Source: Candidatus Binataceae bacterium
GTDB lineage: Bacteria; Desulfobacterota; Binatia; Binatales; Binataceae
Direction of reading: 5' to 3'
Assembly (NCBI GenBank): GCA_015478645.1
Contig: JADMIL010000023.1
Coordinates: 1-43,240, forward strand
DNA length: 43,240 nt
The first letter of the stretch is position 1. Each line of letters opens with the position of its first letter. The position numbers and the translations under genes are program-made. The notes under the pieces were generated by a model. That model did not search any database. It was given only the letters and a program-made list of their open reading frames with translations, and was not told the origin of the DNA. Shown one piece after another: positions 1-16,052 of this stretch.

Positions 1-3551
<3,551 letters not shown>

Positions 3552-3586
3552 CGCGGCGGGGTCTTTCCTATAAAAGATCGTATTTC

Positions 3587-3621
3587 CCCCAAGGGCGATA
3601 GGCGCCCTTGGGGATTTGTTT
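3587..3621 (+). terminator. Rho-independent terminator after rpoC
   Basis: A perfect 11-bp stem (3587-3597 with 3603-3613) with a 5-nt loop is followed by a T-rich run (atttgttt). It starts 35 bases after the rpoC stop and separates the rpoBC transcript from the str operon. Confidence 0.88.
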
Positions 3622-3768
3622 GAACAGCCGTGTGCGGGGCGCCGGGCAAGGTGGCGCGCATCACGGAGCGAGAAGCTCCGCCCTCAGCGGATGGCGCGGC
3701 GGAGGCGACTCCGCGGTGGGCGCCACACGCCGGGCGGAACGCAACTAAAAGAGTGAAGCGTCAAGACT
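3622..3768 (+). promoter_or_regulatory. Leader/promoter region of the str operon with two hairpins
   Basis: This spacer between the rpoC terminator and rpsL has no gene. It holds two compact hairpins: 3664-3669 with 3675-3680 (6 bp, 5-nt loop) and 3699-3704 with 3709-3714 (6 bp, GCGA tetraloop). Because a terminator precedes it, a promoter for rpsL should lie here, but I see no convincing -35/-10 pair. The hairpins could belong to the 5' untranslated region; a regulatory role is inference. Confidence 0.4.
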
Positions 3769-4140
3769 GTGCCGACGATAAATCAATTAATCCGCGCCGC
3801 GCGCGTTAAGAAAAGATACAAGATGACGGCGCCGGCGCTGCAGGGCTCGCCGCAAAAGCGCGGCGTCTGCACGCAGGTCAAGACCACCACGCCCAAGAAG
3901 CCGAACTCGGCGCTGCGCAAGGTGGCGCGCGTGCGGCTCTCCAACGGCTACGAGGTCAACACCTATATACCGGGCGTGGGCCACAACCTGCAGGAGCATT
4001 CGGTGGTGCTGATCCGCGGCGGCCGCGTCAAGGATCTGCCCGGCGTGCGCTACCATGTGATCCGCGGCACGCTCGATTCGATCGGGGTGCAGGACCGCCG
4101 CAAGAGCCGCTCGAAGTACGGCTCGAAAAAGCCCAAGTAA
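3769..4140 (+). CDS. rpsL: 30S ribosomal protein S12
   Basis: Decoding-centre protein of the small subunit, 123 aa, usual length. It starts at GTG with the canonical MPTINQL N-terminus. The streptomycin-determining positions are wild type: K43 in [12 protein letters not shown] and K88/D89/P91 in [13 protein letters not shown], so no ribosomal streptomycin resistance is predicted. First gene of the str operon, 51 bases before rpsG. Confidence 0.98.
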   Translation: MPTINQLIRAARVKKRYKMTAPALQGSPQKRGVCTQVKTTTPKKPNSALRKVARVRLSNGYEVNTYIPGVGHNLQEHSVVLIRGGRVKDLPGVRYHVIRGTLDSIGVQDRRKSRSKYGSKKPK

Positions 4141-4191
4141 GCAAGCCCAGGCAGTCAAGTCCGGGCAGACAACAGGTCGCAAGAAAAAATT

Positions 4192-4662
<471 letters not shown>

Positions 4663-4663
4663 A

Positions 4664-6760
<2,097 letters not shown>

Positions 6761-6796
6761 TGAGGGGCAAGTCAAGGAGTCGGAGGGTAAGCCATC

Positions 6797-7996
<1,200 letters not shown>

Positions 7997-8294
7997 GCAA
8001 CGGCCGGCGGCGCAAAGACCAAGCGCCCCGCGCCGATGAATCGCGAGGGCGGTGGCTGCCGGCGGACGATTTGAACGATTTGGCTTAGGGATTGGGTGGC
8101 CGGGTTTGGGGATTGAGTGGACTCGGCATCGACGGCTTGAATTGAACATTGGGTACGCAACGGCGCGGGTCTCGGTGCGCTTCGATACGGTGCGCGCGAT
8201 TGCCGTTAGGGCAACGTGACTGACGCTGGCAAGTGACTAATCGCGAACGTGGCCGATAGCGGATCATGACTGATAGCGGAAAGTGGCTGAGAGA
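7997..8294 (+). promoter_or_regulatory. 298-base tuf-rpsJ spacer with short duplications
   Basis: No gene is visible. The spacer contains imperfect or short direct repeats: a 12-base unit at 8088-8099 and 8109-8120 (one mismatch), ACGATTTG-like units near 8067-8083, and GATAGCGGA at 8255-8263 and 8272-8280 (period 17). It is the likely place for a promoter of the S10 operon, but no convincing promoter or S10-leader-like hairpin was recognised. Confidence 0.4.
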
Positions 8295-8603
8295 ATGAAC
8301 GATAAAATTCGCATACGCCTGAAGGCGTACGACCATCGGCTGCTCGATCAGTCGGTACGCGAGATCGTCGATACGATCCGGCGCACCGGCGGGCGGGTCG
8401 CCGGGCCGATTCCGCTGCCGACCCGGATCGAGCGTTTCACCGTGAATCGCTCGCCACATGTCGACAAGAAATCGCGCGAGCATTTTGAGATTCGGACACA
8501 TAAGCGGCTGCTCGACGTGCTCGAGCCGACGCAACAGACGATCGACGCCCTGGGCAAGCTGGACCTGGCCGCGGGTGTCGACGTGGAAATCAAACTCGAG
8601 TAG
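8295..8603 (+). CDS. rpsJ: 30S ribosomal protein S10
   Basis: Small-subunit head protein, 102 aa, first gene of the S10 operon. The ATG at 8295 ([20 protein letters not shown]) matches the family start and length; an in-frame GTG lies 12 bases upstream (8283) and is less likely. The conserved [20 protein letters not shown] loop and the [11 protein letters not shown] segment are present. Four bases separate its stop from the rplC start. Confidence 0.97.
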   Translation: MNDKIRIRLKAYDHRLLDQSVREIVDTIRRTGGRVAGPIPLPTRIERFTVNRSPHVDKKSREHFEIRTHKRLLDVLEPTQQTIDALGKLDLAAGVDVEIKLE

Positions 8604-8607
8604 CGCC

Positions 8608-9288
8608 GTGCTGACTGGAATGATTGGCAAGAAGCTGGGCATGACCCAGGTGGGCAACGCGAGCGGGCAGGTTAGCGCCGTGACCGTGATCCAGCTGGGA
8701 CCGTGCGCCGTGACGCAGATCAAAATCGCGCCGACCGACGGCTACGAGGCCGTCCAAGTGACCTTTGGCAAGCGCAAGCTGTCGCGCACGACGGGCGCCC
8801 TGCGCGGCCATTTCCAGAAGGCGGAAGTGGCGGCGGGTGTGGCCACACGCGAGTTTCAGCGGCGCGGCGAAGGCGATCTCAAGCTCGGCCAGATGCTCAG
8901 TGCGGGCGAAGTCTTCAAGGTGGGCGACGCGGTCGACGTGTCGGCGGTCTCGAAGGGGCGCGGCTATGCCGGCGTGATCAAGCGGCATCATTTTGCGGGC
9001 TTCCCGGGATCGCATGGCACGCACGAATATTTCCGCCACGGCGGATCGATCGGTAACCGTTCGTATCCGGGGCGGGTGCGCAAGGGCATGCGGATGGCCG
9101 GCCAAATGGGTAACGAGAAGGTGACGATCGTGAATCTGAAGGTGATCGAGATTCTGCCCGAGGATAACGCGATCCTGGTCGCCGGCTCGGTGCCCGGATT
9201 CGACGGCGCGCTGGTGGTGGTCAAGCATGCGGCCAAGGAACGCCACGCTGCGCCCAAGCCGCAAGCCGTCGCGGGAGCCGCGCGCTGA
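8608..9288 (+). CDS. rplC: 50S ribosomal protein L3
   Basis: Early assembly protein near the peptidyl-transferase centre; 226 aa from the GTG at 8608 ([14 protein letters not shown]). An ATG at 8620 is an alternative start. The central loop GHRxPGSH-type region appears as [26 protein letters not shown]-like sequence (residues about 131-156), with the conserved MAGQMGNE segment after it. A C-terminal extension of about 20 Ala/Lys/Pro-rich residues exceeds the usual length. Stop overlaps the rplD start by one base (TGATG). Confidence 0.97.
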   Translation: MLTGMIGKKLGMTQVGNASGQVSAVTVIQLGPCAVTQIKIAPTDGYEAVQVTFGKRKLSRTTGALRGHFQKAEVAAGVATREFQRRGEGDLKLGQMLSAGEVFKVGDAVDVSAVSKGRGYAGVIKRHHFAGFPGSHGTHEYFRHGGSIGNRSYPGRVRKGMRMAGQMGNEKVTIVNLKVIEILPEDNAILVAGSVPGFDGALVVVKHAAKERHAAPKPQAVAGAAR

Positions 9289-10055
9289 TGGAAAAGCGAA
9301 TCGACAAGGGTTATCAGAAGGGTCATCGGGGGAAGGGACATCAGGTCGATGGTCCGGTCAAAGTCGCGCTGTTTTCGGCGAGCCGCGAGCGCACCGGGGA
9401 CTTCGAGCTGTCGGCGGCGGTCTTCGGCCGCACAGGCCATGAAGGGCTGCTCCATGAGGCGGTGCGGATGCAATTGGCGAAGCGGCGCGCGGGCACCGCG
9501 GCGACCAAGACGCGCGGATTGATTTCGGGCGGCGGACGCAAGCCGTGGCGCCAGAAGGGCACCGGACGGGCGCGCGCCGGCTCGACGCGGTCACCGATCT
9601 GGCGGGGCGGCGGAACGATTTTCGGACCGGTGCCGCGCGACTATTCGTACAAGATGCCGAAGAAGGCGTGGCGCCGCGCGCTCAGTCTCGCGCTGTCGGA
9701 CCGGGCGCTCAACGGCAAGCTGATGATCGTCGAGTCGCTGGAGTTGGCCGAGGCCAAGACCAAGCAGGCGGCGGCGTTCTTGACCGCGCTCGGGCTTCGC
9801 CATGCGTTGATCGTGATCGGCGACGAGGACGAGAAATTTTTGCGCGCGGCGCGTAACCTGTCGGCGCATAAGCTGCTGGCGGTGGCCGGGCTCAACGTCT
9901 ACGACGTGCTCAATTACGACGAAGTGGTGATGACGGCGAAGACTGCGCGCGCGATCGAGGCGCGGCTGGGCGTCGCGCCGGCGTCGTCCGATGACGCGGC
10001 GGCGGGTGACTCAGCGGCGGCGCCGGGAGTGGAATCATCGGGAGTGGAATCATAA
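9288..10055 (+). CDS. rplD: 50S ribosomal protein L4
   Basis: Lines the exit tunnel; in E. coli it also represses the S10 operon. 255 aa against the usual ~205. The extra length is an N-terminal basic segment (about 20 residues, [20 protein letters not shown]) before the usual start of the fold, plus an Ser/Ala-rich tail. The extended loop ISGGGRKPWRQKGTGRAR and GSTRSPIWRGGG are typical. The last ten codons carry a perfect 15-base tandem duplication encoding GVESS twice. Overlaps rplC and rplW by one base each. Confidence 0.96.
   Translation: MEKRIDKGYQKGHRGKGHQVDGPVKVALFSASRERTGDFELSAAVFGRTGHEGLLHEAVRMQLAKRRAGTAATKTRGLISGGGRKPWRQKGTGRARAGSTRSPIWRGGGTIFGPVPRDYSYKMPKKAWRRALSLALSDRALNGKLMIVESLELAEAKTKQAAAFLTALGLRHALIVIGDEDEKFLRAARNLSAHKLLAVAGLNVYDVLNYDEVVMTAKTARAIEARLGVAPASSDDAAAGDSAAAPGVESSGVES
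10024..10053 (+). repeat. 15-bp perfect tandem duplication at the rplD 3' end
   Basis: The unit CGGGAGTGGAATCAT occurs at 10024-10038 and 10039-10053, directly before the TAATG that joins rplD and rplW. It is in frame and lengthens L4 by five residues. Confidence 0.95.
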
Positions 10056-10342
10056 TGAGCGCCGAAGCGTTGATTATCGCTCCGCTGATCACCGAGAAGG
10101 GTACGGCGGTCGGCGCGCAGGGCAACCATGCGGTGTTCAAGGTGCGGCCCGAGGCGACCAAGGATACTATCCGGCTGGCGATCGAGGCGATGTTCAAGGT
10201 CACGGTGCTGCGCGTGCGGACCTCGAATTTTTTAGGCAAAGAGCGCCGGCGCGGCCGCACGATAGGCCACAAAGCGAATTGGAAAAAGGCCTACGTGACC
10301 CTTAAGGCGGGCGACAAGATCGAATTCTTCGAGGGACTTTGA
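10055..10342 (+). CDS. rplW: 50S ribosomal protein L23
   Basis: Exit-tunnel rim protein that docks SRP and trigger factor; 95 aa, usual length. The APLITEKGT start and the VLRVRTSN..GKERRRGRTIGHKANWKKAYVTL core identify it. The ATG overlaps the rplD stop (TAATG), indicating coupling; rplB follows after 43 bases. Confidence 0.97.
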   Translation: MSAEALIIAPLITEKGTAVGAQGNHAVFKVRPEATKDTIRLAIEAMFKVTVLRVRTSNFLGKERRRGRTIGHKANWKKAYVTLKAGDKIEFFEGL

Positions 10343-10385
10343 TCGGGGGAATTCGATTAACGGAATCTGACGGACGTATTCAGCG

Positions 10386-11219
10386 ATGGCAGTAATACAA
10401 CTTAATCCGCGCACGCCGGGACAGCGCTTCATGCAGATCGCCGACTTCAGCGATCTGAGCAAGAAGGCGCCGGAAAAGGCGCTGCTCGCGCCGGTCAAGA
10501 AGTCGGGCGGCCGCAACAACCGCGGTCGCATGACGATGCGCCATCGCGGCGGCGGCCATAAGCGGCGCCTGCGCATTATCGATTTCAAGCGCAATCGCGA
10601 CGGAGTGCCGGCGGTGGTCGCGGCGATCGAATACGATCCTAACCGCTCGGCCAATATCGCGCTGCTGCATTATGCCGACGGCGACAAACGCTACATCTTG
10701 GCACCGGTCGGCCTGAAGGCGGGCGACAAGGTCGAATGCGGCGAGACGGCCGATATCAAGCCGGGCAACGCGCTGCAGTTGAAGCATATTCCGGTCGGCA
10801 CCTTCGTCCATGCGATCGAGCTCAAGCCGGGCGCCGGCGCACAGTTGGCGCGGGGCGCGGGTACGCAGGCGCAGCTGATGGCGAAAGAGGGCAAATTCGC
10901 CCTGCTCAAGCTGCCCTCGGGCGAGCAGCGGATGGTCCAGGCGGCATGCCGCGCGACGATCGGCCAGACCGGCAATATCGACCATGAGAATATCTCGATC
11001 GGCAAGGCGGGCCGTTCGCGCTGGGCGGGCAAGCGGCCGCATGTGCGCGGGGTCGCGATGAACCCGGTCGATCATCCGCATGGCGGCGGCGAAGGCCGCT
11101 CGAAGGGGAATCATCCGCAGTCGCCGTGGGGACAGCCGGCCAAGGGCTACAAGACCCGCGGCAAGAAGCTGTCGGATCGCTTTATCGTGAGCCGCCGGCC
11201 GCGCGGCAAACGCGGCTGA
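10386..11219 (+). CDS. rplB: 50S ribosomal protein L2
   Basis: Conserved 50S protein needed for subunit joining and peptidyl transfer; 277 aa, usual length. It shows the [15 protein letters not shown] motif near residue 47 and the signature [16 protein letters not shown] with its essential His near the C-terminus. The spacer to rpsS is 133 bases, long for this operon. Confidence 0.98.
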   Translation: MAVIQLNPRTPGQRFMQIADFSDLSKKAPEKALLAPVKKSGGRNNRGRMTMRHRGGGHKRRLRIIDFKRNRDGVPAVVAAIEYDPNRSANIALLHYADGDKRYILAPVGLKAGDKVECGETADIKPGNALQLKHIPVGTFVHAIELKPGAGAQLARGAGTQAQLMAKEGKFALLKLPSGEQRMVQAACRATIGQTGNIDHENISIGKAGRSRWAGKRPHVRGVAMNPVDHPHGGGEGRSKGNHPQSPWGQPAKGYKTRGKKLSDRFIVSRRPRGKRG

Positions 11220-11352
11220 TCGAGCGCCTGGCGCGGGGCGACGGCAAGTCCGCCGCAAGCGTGAACAGAGCCGCGAGACCTGGTGGAATCCATTGGCCAG
11301 GTGGAGTTGGAAGAACTGGTGGAGCTGAAAGATCTGGAGCTGAAGGATTAAG

Positions 11353-11646
11353 ATGCGCTCGCTCAAAAAAGGTCCCTTCGTCGATGGCCATCTGCAAAAA
11401 AAGGTGGAGACCGCCAATAACGCTGGCGACAAGCGGATTATCAAGACCTGGTCGCGGCGTTCGATGATTACGCCGGACATGATCGGGCTGACCTTTGCGG
11501 TGCATAACGGCCACAAGTTCATCCCGGTCTACTGCACCGAGAATACGGTAGGGCATAAGCTCGGCGAATTTTCGCCGACGCGCACCTATCACGGCCATGC
11601 GGGCGACCGCAAAGGCGAGGTGCGGGCGGGTGGCAAGGGCGGATGA
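11353..11646 (+). CDS. rpsS: 30S ribosomal protein S19
   Basis: Head protein that contacts S13 and the A-site; 97 aa, usual ~92. [14 protein letters not shown] and the [16 protein letters not shown] signature are typical. An AAGGA Shine-Dalgarno lies before the ATG. Upstream spacer 11220-11352 holds an open stretch ending at the TAA at 11350 that would encode a short acidic peptide, judged unlikely to be a gene. Confidence 0.97.
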   Translation: MRSLKKGPFVDGHLQKKVETANNAGDKRIIKTWSRRSMITPDMIGLTFAVHNGHKFIPVYCTENTVGHKLGEFSPTRTYHGHAGDRKGEVRAGGKGG

Positions 11647-11649
11647 AGT

Positions 11650-11671
11650 TCGGGTCAAGCTCGGGTCAAGC
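11650..11671 (+). repeat. 11-bp tandem duplication in the rpsS-rplV spacer
   Basis: TCGGGTCAAGC occurs at 11650-11660 and 11661-11671, immediately after the rpsS stop. One of several short tandem duplications at gene ends in this operon. Confidence 0.9.
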
Positions 11672-11777
11672 ACGGAGCGCAACGGCGGACCAGGGCAACG
11701 CCGGACGGGCAATGGGCGATAAGTAAATAAAAACCGGCGGGGCCGGCGGGTTAAGGGATCGATAGCGAAGAGGACGG

Positions 11778-12122
11778 ATGGCGATGGAAGCAGTTGCGCG
11801 CAGCCGCTATGTGAGGATTTCGCCGCAGAAGTTGCGGCTGGTCTGCGCTTTGGTGGCGGGAAAGAAGGTTGATCAGGCGTTGTCGATTCTGGAGTTCACG
11901 CCGAAAAAGGGCGCCAAAATCGTCTCGAAGGTGCTGCTGGCGGCGATCGCCAACGCGCGCGATCAGCAGAATCTCGACGAGGACAAGCTCTTCGTCAAGC
12001 GTGCGCTGGCCGATACCGGCGCGACCTGGAAGCGCTCGATGCAGCGTGCGCATATGCATGCGACGCCGATCTTGAAGCGCACCAGCCATCTGACGGTAAT
12101 CGTCGACGAACAGGCGTCCTAA
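11778..12122 (+). CDS. rplV: 50S ribosomal protein L22
   Basis: Tunnel-lining protein; 114 aa, usual length. [13 protein letters not shown] at the N-terminus, and the tunnel hairpin region [30 protein letters not shown]-like sequence with the conserved RA-x-GR-position at residues about 85-102. The ATG at 11778 follows an AGAGGA ribosome binding site; an ATG two codons downstream (11784) is possible. Confidence 0.97.
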   Translation: MAMEAVARSRYVRISPQKLRLVCALVAGKKVDQALSILEFTPKKGAKIVSKVLLAAIANARDQQNLDEDKLFVKRALADTGATWKRSMQRAHMHATPILKRTSHLTVIVDEQAS

Positions 12123-12130
12123 AGGAATCT

Positions 12131-12808
12131 ATGGGCCAGAAGACACATCCGCGCGGCTTGCGCCTGGGCATTATCGAGGGCTGGGATTCGAAGTGGTATG
12201 CGAGCCATGATTACGCGGCGCTGCTGCACGAGGATCTGAAGCTGCGCGACTTTATCAAGCGGCGGCTCTATCACGCGGGCATCTCGCGGATCGAGATCGA
12301 GCGGATGGCCAACAAGGCGAAGATCAATATCTTCACCGCGCGGCCGGGAATCGTGATCGGCAAAAAGGGCGTCGAGATCGACAAGCTCAAGGCCGATATC
12401 CAGAAAATGATGAAAGGCAAGGAAGCCTTCATCAATATCCACGAGGTGCGGCGCCCCGACCTGGATCCGCAACTGGTGGCCGAAAATATCGCGTTGCAGC
12501 TCGAGCGGCGGGTGGCTTTTCGCCGGGCGATGAAAGAGGCGGTGCTGCGCGCGATGCGGATGGGTGCGCTGGGCGTCAAGGTGCATTCGGCGGGACGGCT
12601 GGGCGGCACCGAAATCGCGCGGGCGGAATGGTATCGCGAGGGGCGTGTGCCCTTGCAGACCTTGCGCGCCGACGTGGCCTACGGCTTTGCCGAGGCGCAT
12701 ACGACGTACGGCGTGATCGGGGTCAAAGTGTGGATCTTCCGCGGCGAGATTCTGACTCGGCAGGCGGAAGCGGCCAAGCGGGCGGGCGCCGCGGCGCAGC
12801 AGCAGTAA
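12131..12808 (+). CDS. rpsC: 30S ribosomal protein S3
   Basis: mRNA-entry-channel protein; 225 aa. N-terminal [15 protein letters not shown] domain with the GXXG loop IGKKG (near residues 76-80), and the C-terminal domain with [14 protein letters not shown]. An AAAGGA ribosome binding site precedes the ATG. Ends in an Ala/Gln-rich tail. Confidence 0.97.
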   Translation: MGQKTHPRGLRLGIIEGWDSKWYASHDYAALLHEDLKLRDFIKRRLYHAGISRIEIERMANKAKINIFTARPGIVIGKKGVEIDKLKADIQKMMKGKEAFINIHEVRRPDLDPQLVAENIALQLERRVAFRRAMKEAVLRAMRMGALGVKVHSAGRLGGTEIARAEWYREGRVPLQTLRADVAYGFAEAHTTYGVIGVKVWIFRGEILTRQAEAAKRAGAAAQQQ

Positions 12809-12858
12809 CCGGCGGCAGCAGGGATTAAAAAGGCCTCGCGGCCTTAAAGTTTGAAGCA

Positions 12859-13284
12859 ATGCTTTCACCGAAGAAGGTAAAATACCGGAAGATCCAGAAG
12901 GGGCGCGTGCGCGGCAAAGAGTCGCGCGGCCTGGAGCTGGCCTTTGGCGACTACGGGCTCAAAAGCGTCGAGACCTGCCGAGTCGATACGCGCGCGCTCG
13001 AGGCCGCGCGCATCGCGCTGACGCGCCATATCAAGCGCGGCGGCCGGGTCTGGATTCGGGTCTTCCCCGACAAGCCGTTTAGCAAGAAGCCCGCCGAGAC
13101 CCGCATGGGCAAGGGCAAGGGACCGCCCGAGGGCTGGGTGGCGCGCGTGCGGCCGGGGCGGATTCTGTTCGAGATGGAAGGGGTCGATCGGGCGACCGCA
13201 CTCGAGGCGATGCGGCTGGCGGCGCATAAGCTGCCGGTCAAGACGATCGTCGTGGAACGGGAGGCGCAGGCCTTTGGAGCTTAG
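12859..13284 (+). CDS. rplP: 50S ribosomal protein L16
   Basis: Binds near the A-site tRNA elbow; 141 aa. [11 protein letters not shown] and the [18 protein letters not shown] signature (here [17 protein letters not shown], about residues 81-97) are typical. The conserved Arg before MGKGKG (R82) is a ribosomal oxygenase target in some bacteria. Overlaps the rpmC start by 11 bases. Confidence 0.97.
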   Translation: MLSPKKVKYRKIQKGRVRGKESRGLELAFGDYGLKSVETCRVDTRALEAARIALTRHIKRGGRVWIRVFPDKPFSKKPAETRMGKGKGPPEGWVARVRPGRILFEMEGVDRATALEAMRLAAHKLPVKTIVVEREAQAFGA

Positions 13285-13522
13285 CGAACTCAGGCAGATG
13301 AGCGCGGCCGATCTGCGGATCAAGGAACGCGAGGCGCGCGAAGAGATTTTCAAGTTGCGGCTCAAACTGCGCACCAATCAGCTCGAGAGTCCGGCGAACT
13401 ATCGTACGGCGCGGCGCGAGCTGGCGCGGATAATGACCCTGGTCAGCGAAAAGACCGCCGCGGCGGCGCAGTCCGGACGGGCGGGACAGACGGGAAAGAA
13501 AAGCGATGCGGCAGCGGATTAA
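13274..13522 (+). CDS. rpmC: 50S ribosomal protein L29
   Basis: Tunnel-exit protein next to L23; 82 aa, longer than the usual 60-70 because of a Lys/Ala/Gly tail after VSEK. The start is a TTG at 13274 ([14 protein letters not shown]) inside the end of rplP; this gives the canonical N-terminus. It overlaps rpsQ by 17 bases. Confidence 0.94.
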   Translation: MELSELRQMSAADLRIKEREAREEIFKLRLKLRTNQLESPANYRTARRELARIMTLVSEKTAAAAQSGRAGQTGKKSDAAAD

Positions 13523-13760
13523 GCGGCGCGAGGGTCTCGTGGTCTCGGCCAAAATGACCAAAACGGTGGTGGTGCAGGTCGAACGCCTGGTACAGCATCC
13601 GCTGTACGGCAAGCGGCTGCGCCAGCGCAAGCGCTATATGGCGCACGACGAAAAGGCCGAATGTCACGAGGGCGACCGGGTGCAGATTATCGAATCGCGG
13701 CCGCTCTCCAAGCTCAAGCGCTGGCGCGTTAGCCGGGTGCTGCTGCAGGCGGCACGGTAG
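13506..13760 (+). CDS. rpsQ: 30S ribosomal protein S17
   Basis: Primary 16S rRNA-binding protein with an OB fold; 84 aa. Conserved features are [34 protein letters not shown] and the [18 protein letters not shown] box. The ATG lies inside the 3' end of rpmC; eleven bases separate its stop from rplN. Confidence 0.97.
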   Translation: MRQRIKRREGLVVSAKMTKTVVVQVERLVQHPLYGKRLRQRKRYMAHDEKAECHEGDRVQIIESRPLSKLKRWRVSRVLLQAAR

Positions 13761-13771
13761 AGGAATACGCG

Positions 13772-14140
13772 ATGGTGCAGGTGCAGACAGTCTTGACCGT
13801 GGCGGACAACTCGGGTGCCCGCAAGGTCATGTGTATCAAGGTGCTGGGCGGCTCGCGGCGGCGCTATGCGAGCGTCGGCGACGTGATCGTGGTTTCGGTC
13901 AAAGAGGCGATACCCAACGCCAAGGTAAAAAAGGGCGACGTGAGCAAGGCGGTGATCGTGCGCACGCATAAGGAAGTCAGCCGCGACGACGGCAGCTATA
14001 TCCGCTTCGACGACAACTCGGCGGTGCTGCTGGATAATCAGAACGAGCCGGTCGGCACGCGGATCTTCGGACCGGTGGCGCGCGAGCTGCGGGCCAAGCG
14101 CTTCCTTAAAATTATCTCGCTGGCGCCGGAGGTGCTCTGA
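13772..14140 (+). CDS. rplN: 50S ribosomal protein L14
   Basis: Intersubunit-bridge protein; 122 aa, the invariant family length. [27 protein letters not shown] and the [22 protein letters not shown]-like segment (here with VIVRTHKEV) identify it. The stop overlaps the rplX start by one base (TGATG). Confidence 0.98.
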   Translation: MVQVQTVLTVADNSGARKVMCIKVLGGSRRRYASVGDVIVVSVKEAIPNAKVKKGDVSKAVIVRTHKEVSRDDGSYIRFDDNSAVLLDNQNEPVGTRIFGPVARELRAKRFLKIISLAPEVL

Positions 14141-14484
14141 TGGCCACGACCCGGCATACCGCGAAGTATCGGATTCGCAAGAACGACATGGTGATGGTGG
14201 TCACCGGCCGCGACCGCGGCAAGACCGGCAAGGTGCTGCGCGTGATGCCCGAAGAGGGGCGCGTGGTGGTCGAGCGGCTCAACGTGGTCAAGCGCCATTC
14301 GAAGCCGCGCGGCCCGCAGAGCCAGGGCGGGATTATCGAAAAAGAGGCGCCGATCCAGATCTCCAACGTGATGATTTTCTGCGATCGCTGCAACGCGCCG
14401 GTGCGCGCCGGAATCAAGATCGACGCCGACCATGCGCATACGCGGTTCTGCCGGCGCTGCAACGAGGGGCTGGGCAACGATTGA
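14140..14484 (+). CDS. rplX: 50S ribosomal protein L24
   Basis: Assembly initiator for the 50S subunit; 114 aa. KOW motif in KNDMVMVVTGRDRGKTGKVL (residues 14-33). The C-terminal half has two Cys-x2-Cys pairs (C81/C84 and C104/C107) forming a zinc-ribbon-like arrangement, as in many non-gammaproteobacterial L24 proteins. The 127-base spacer to rplE has no gene. Confidence 0.97.
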   Translation: MATTRHTAKYRIRKNDMVMVVTGRDRGKTGKVLRVMPEEGRVVVERLNVVKRHSKPRGPQSQGGIIEKEAPIQISNVMIFCDRCNAPVRAGIKIDADHAHTRFCRRCNEGLGND

Positions 14485-14611
14485 GCGCGGCCGGAGATCG
14501 CAGAAATGGTTCGGCGGTCGCGGACGATGATTACGATTGAGTTGGGCCGGCGCGACGCATGCGCCGTCCGAAAAGAAAGTGTCTTGAGGAAAGCGGTCCG
14601 AGGAAAGGTTA

Positions 14612-15304
14612 ATGGCTGACGAAGAAAAGGGCTCCAAGGGCGGCAAGCCCAAGCGCGAACGCGGCCGGCGTCCACCGGCCGACACCGGCGCGGCGGCCGT
14701 CGCCGAGCCGCTGGCGCCCGAAGCGCCTTTGCCGGCGCGGATGCGTCTGCGCTACGAGACGGAGATCGTGCCGGCGCTGATGCGCGACCTCAAGATCACC
14801 AACCGGATGCGGGTGCCGCGGCCGGTCAAGATCGTGATCAACATGGCGCTCAGCGAGGCGCGCGAAAACGTCAAGATTCTCGACTCGGCGGCCGACGAAT
14901 TGCAGCAACTGACCGGCCAGAAGACGGTCACCACGCGGGCGCGCAAGGCGATTTCGAATTTCAAGCTGCGCGAGGGCATGCCGCTCGGCGTGATGGTCAC
15001 GTTGCGCCGCGAGCGCATGTGGGAATTTCTCGACCGGCTGGTGAATGTCGCGCTGCCGCGCGTGCGCGATTTTCGCGGCGTCAGCGATAAGGCCTTCGAC
15101 GGACGCGGCAACTATTCGCTCGGCCTGCGCGAGCATACGATTTTCCCCGAACTCAATCTCGACAAAGTCGAGAAGACCAAGGGTATGACGATTTCGATAA
15201 CCACCACGGCGACGAGCGATTTCGAGGGCCAGACGCTGCTGCGCGCGCTCGGGATGCCGTTTCGCGGGGCCGCCGAGCGCGAAGGCGCGGCGCGGGCCGC
15301 GTAG
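14612..15304 (+). CDS. rplE: 50S ribosomal protein L5
   Basis: Central-protuberance protein that binds 5S rRNA; 230 aa, about 50 residues longer than usual. The extra length is a Lys/Arg-rich then Ala/Pro-rich N-terminal extension (residues 1-42) before [15 protein letters not shown]. The core contains [20 protein letters not shown] and the [15 protein letters not shown] signature. An AGGAAAGG ribosome binding site sits before the ATG at 14612, and no plausible start lies closer to the core, so the extension is probably translated. Confidence 0.95.
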   Translation: MADEEKGSKGGKPKRERGRRPPADTGAAAVAEPLAPEAPLPARMRLRYETEIVPALMRDLKITNRMRVPRPVKIVINMALSEARENVKILDSAADELQQLTGQKTVTTRARKAISNFKLREGMPLGVMVTLRRERMWEFLDRLVNVALPRVRDFRGVSDKAFDGRGNYSLGLREHTIFPELNLDKVEKTKGMTISITTTATSDFEGQTLLRALGMPFRGAAEREGAARAA

Positions 15305-15319
15305 GGAGCGGGATTTTCA

Positions 15320-15505
15320 ATGGCCAAGACGAGCCTCAGGGTCAAGGCGGCGCGCCCGCCCAAGTTCAAAGTTCGCGGCTACAATCGCTGTCCGCTGTGC
15401 GGGCGGTCGCGGGCGTTTTACCGGCGCTTTCGGATGTGCCGGCTGTGTCTGCGCAAGCTCGCGCTCAAGGGCGCGCTGCCGGGTGTGGTCAAAGCGAGCT
15501 GGTAG
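15320..15505 (+). CDS. rpsN: 30S ribosomal protein S14, zinc-binding type
   Basis: Head protein of the 30S subunit; 61 aa short form. Zinc ligands C24, C27, C40 and C43 (two Cys-x2-Cys pairs) define the C+ type. [16 protein letters not shown] start, [14 protein letters not shown] end. Followed by a 145-base repeat-containing spacer before rpsH. Confidence 0.97.
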   Translation: MAKTSLRVKAARPPKFKVRGYNRCPLCGRSRAFYRRFRMCRLCLRKLALKGALPGVVKASW

Positions 15506-15517
15506 GCTGCGGCCGGG

Positions 15518-15558
15518 CCAGATTTATAAGCGGGACAGCCAGATTTATAGCGGGACAG
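15518..15558 (+). repeat. 20/21-bp tandem duplication in the rpsN-rpsH spacer
   Basis: A 21-base unit at 15518-15538 and its 20-base copy at 15539-15558 differ by one A; both contain CCAGATTTATA then GCGGGACAG. A degenerate third GGATTTATAG-like copy lies at about 15575-15590. Confidence 0.9.
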
Positions 15559-15613
15559 ATTGCTATTCCGGATAGGATTTATAGGCCGGATTGAAATGCT
15601 GGCTGAGCAGCTT

Positions 15614-15647
15614 GACGGGCGGGAAAATTTGACGGGCGGGAAAATTT
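15614..15647 (+). repeat. 17-bp perfect tandem duplication before rpsH
   Basis: The unit GACGGGCGGGAAAATTT occurs at 15614-15630 and 15631-15647, three bases before the rpsH ATG. It covers the position where the ribosome binding site should be; no good Shine-Dalgarno is visible. Confidence 0.93.
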
Positions 15648-15650
15648 TGA

Positions 15651-16049
15651 ATGTCGCAAACTGATCCGATCGCGGAATTGTTGACCCGGATTCGCAACGC
15701 GATGCATGCGCGTTACAACCAGGTCGATCTGCCCCATTCGCGGCTGCGCGAGGCGATCTGCCGCGTGCTGCTGGCGCAGGGTTTTCTGGCCGGTATCGAA
15801 ACCTCCGGCGAGGGCTACAAGAAGCGGCTGATTCTGGCGCTGCGCTATTCGCCGACGCGCGAGCCGGTGATCCGGGGCTTGCAGCGGGTGAGCAAGCCCA
15901 GTCTGCGGCGCTACGCCGGGGCGGCCACGATGCCGAAGGTGCCGGGCGCGATGGGCATGCATATCGTCTCGACGCCGCTTGGCGTGATGACCGATCGCGA
16001 GGCGCGGCGCCGCAAGGTCGGCGGCGAAGTTTTGCTGAGGATCTGGTAG
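15651..16049 (+). CDS. rpsH: 30S ribosomal protein S8
   Basis: Platform protein that binds 16S helix 21 and, in E. coli, represses the spc operon; 132 aa. DPIAELLTRIRNAM start, VSKPSLRRYAGAATMPKV-like core and the C-terminal IVSTPLGVMTDREARRRKVGGEVL box are typical. The start lies just after two copies of a 17-base repeat. Three bases separate the stop from rplF. Confidence 0.97.
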   Translation: MSQTDPIAELLTRIRNAMHARYNQVDLPHSRLREAICRVLLAQGFLAGIETSGEGYKKRLILALRYSPTREPVIRGLQRVSKPSLRRYAGAATMPKVPGAMGMHIVSTPLGVMTDREARRRKVGGEVLLRIW

Positions 16050-16052
16050 GCC

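Noticed and set aside
11282-11352. Open stretch encoding a 22-residue acidic peptide just before rpsS
   Set aside because: No ribosome binding site or good start, and it is composed of repeated GTGGAG/CTGGAG-like units; better explained as repeat-derived spacer.
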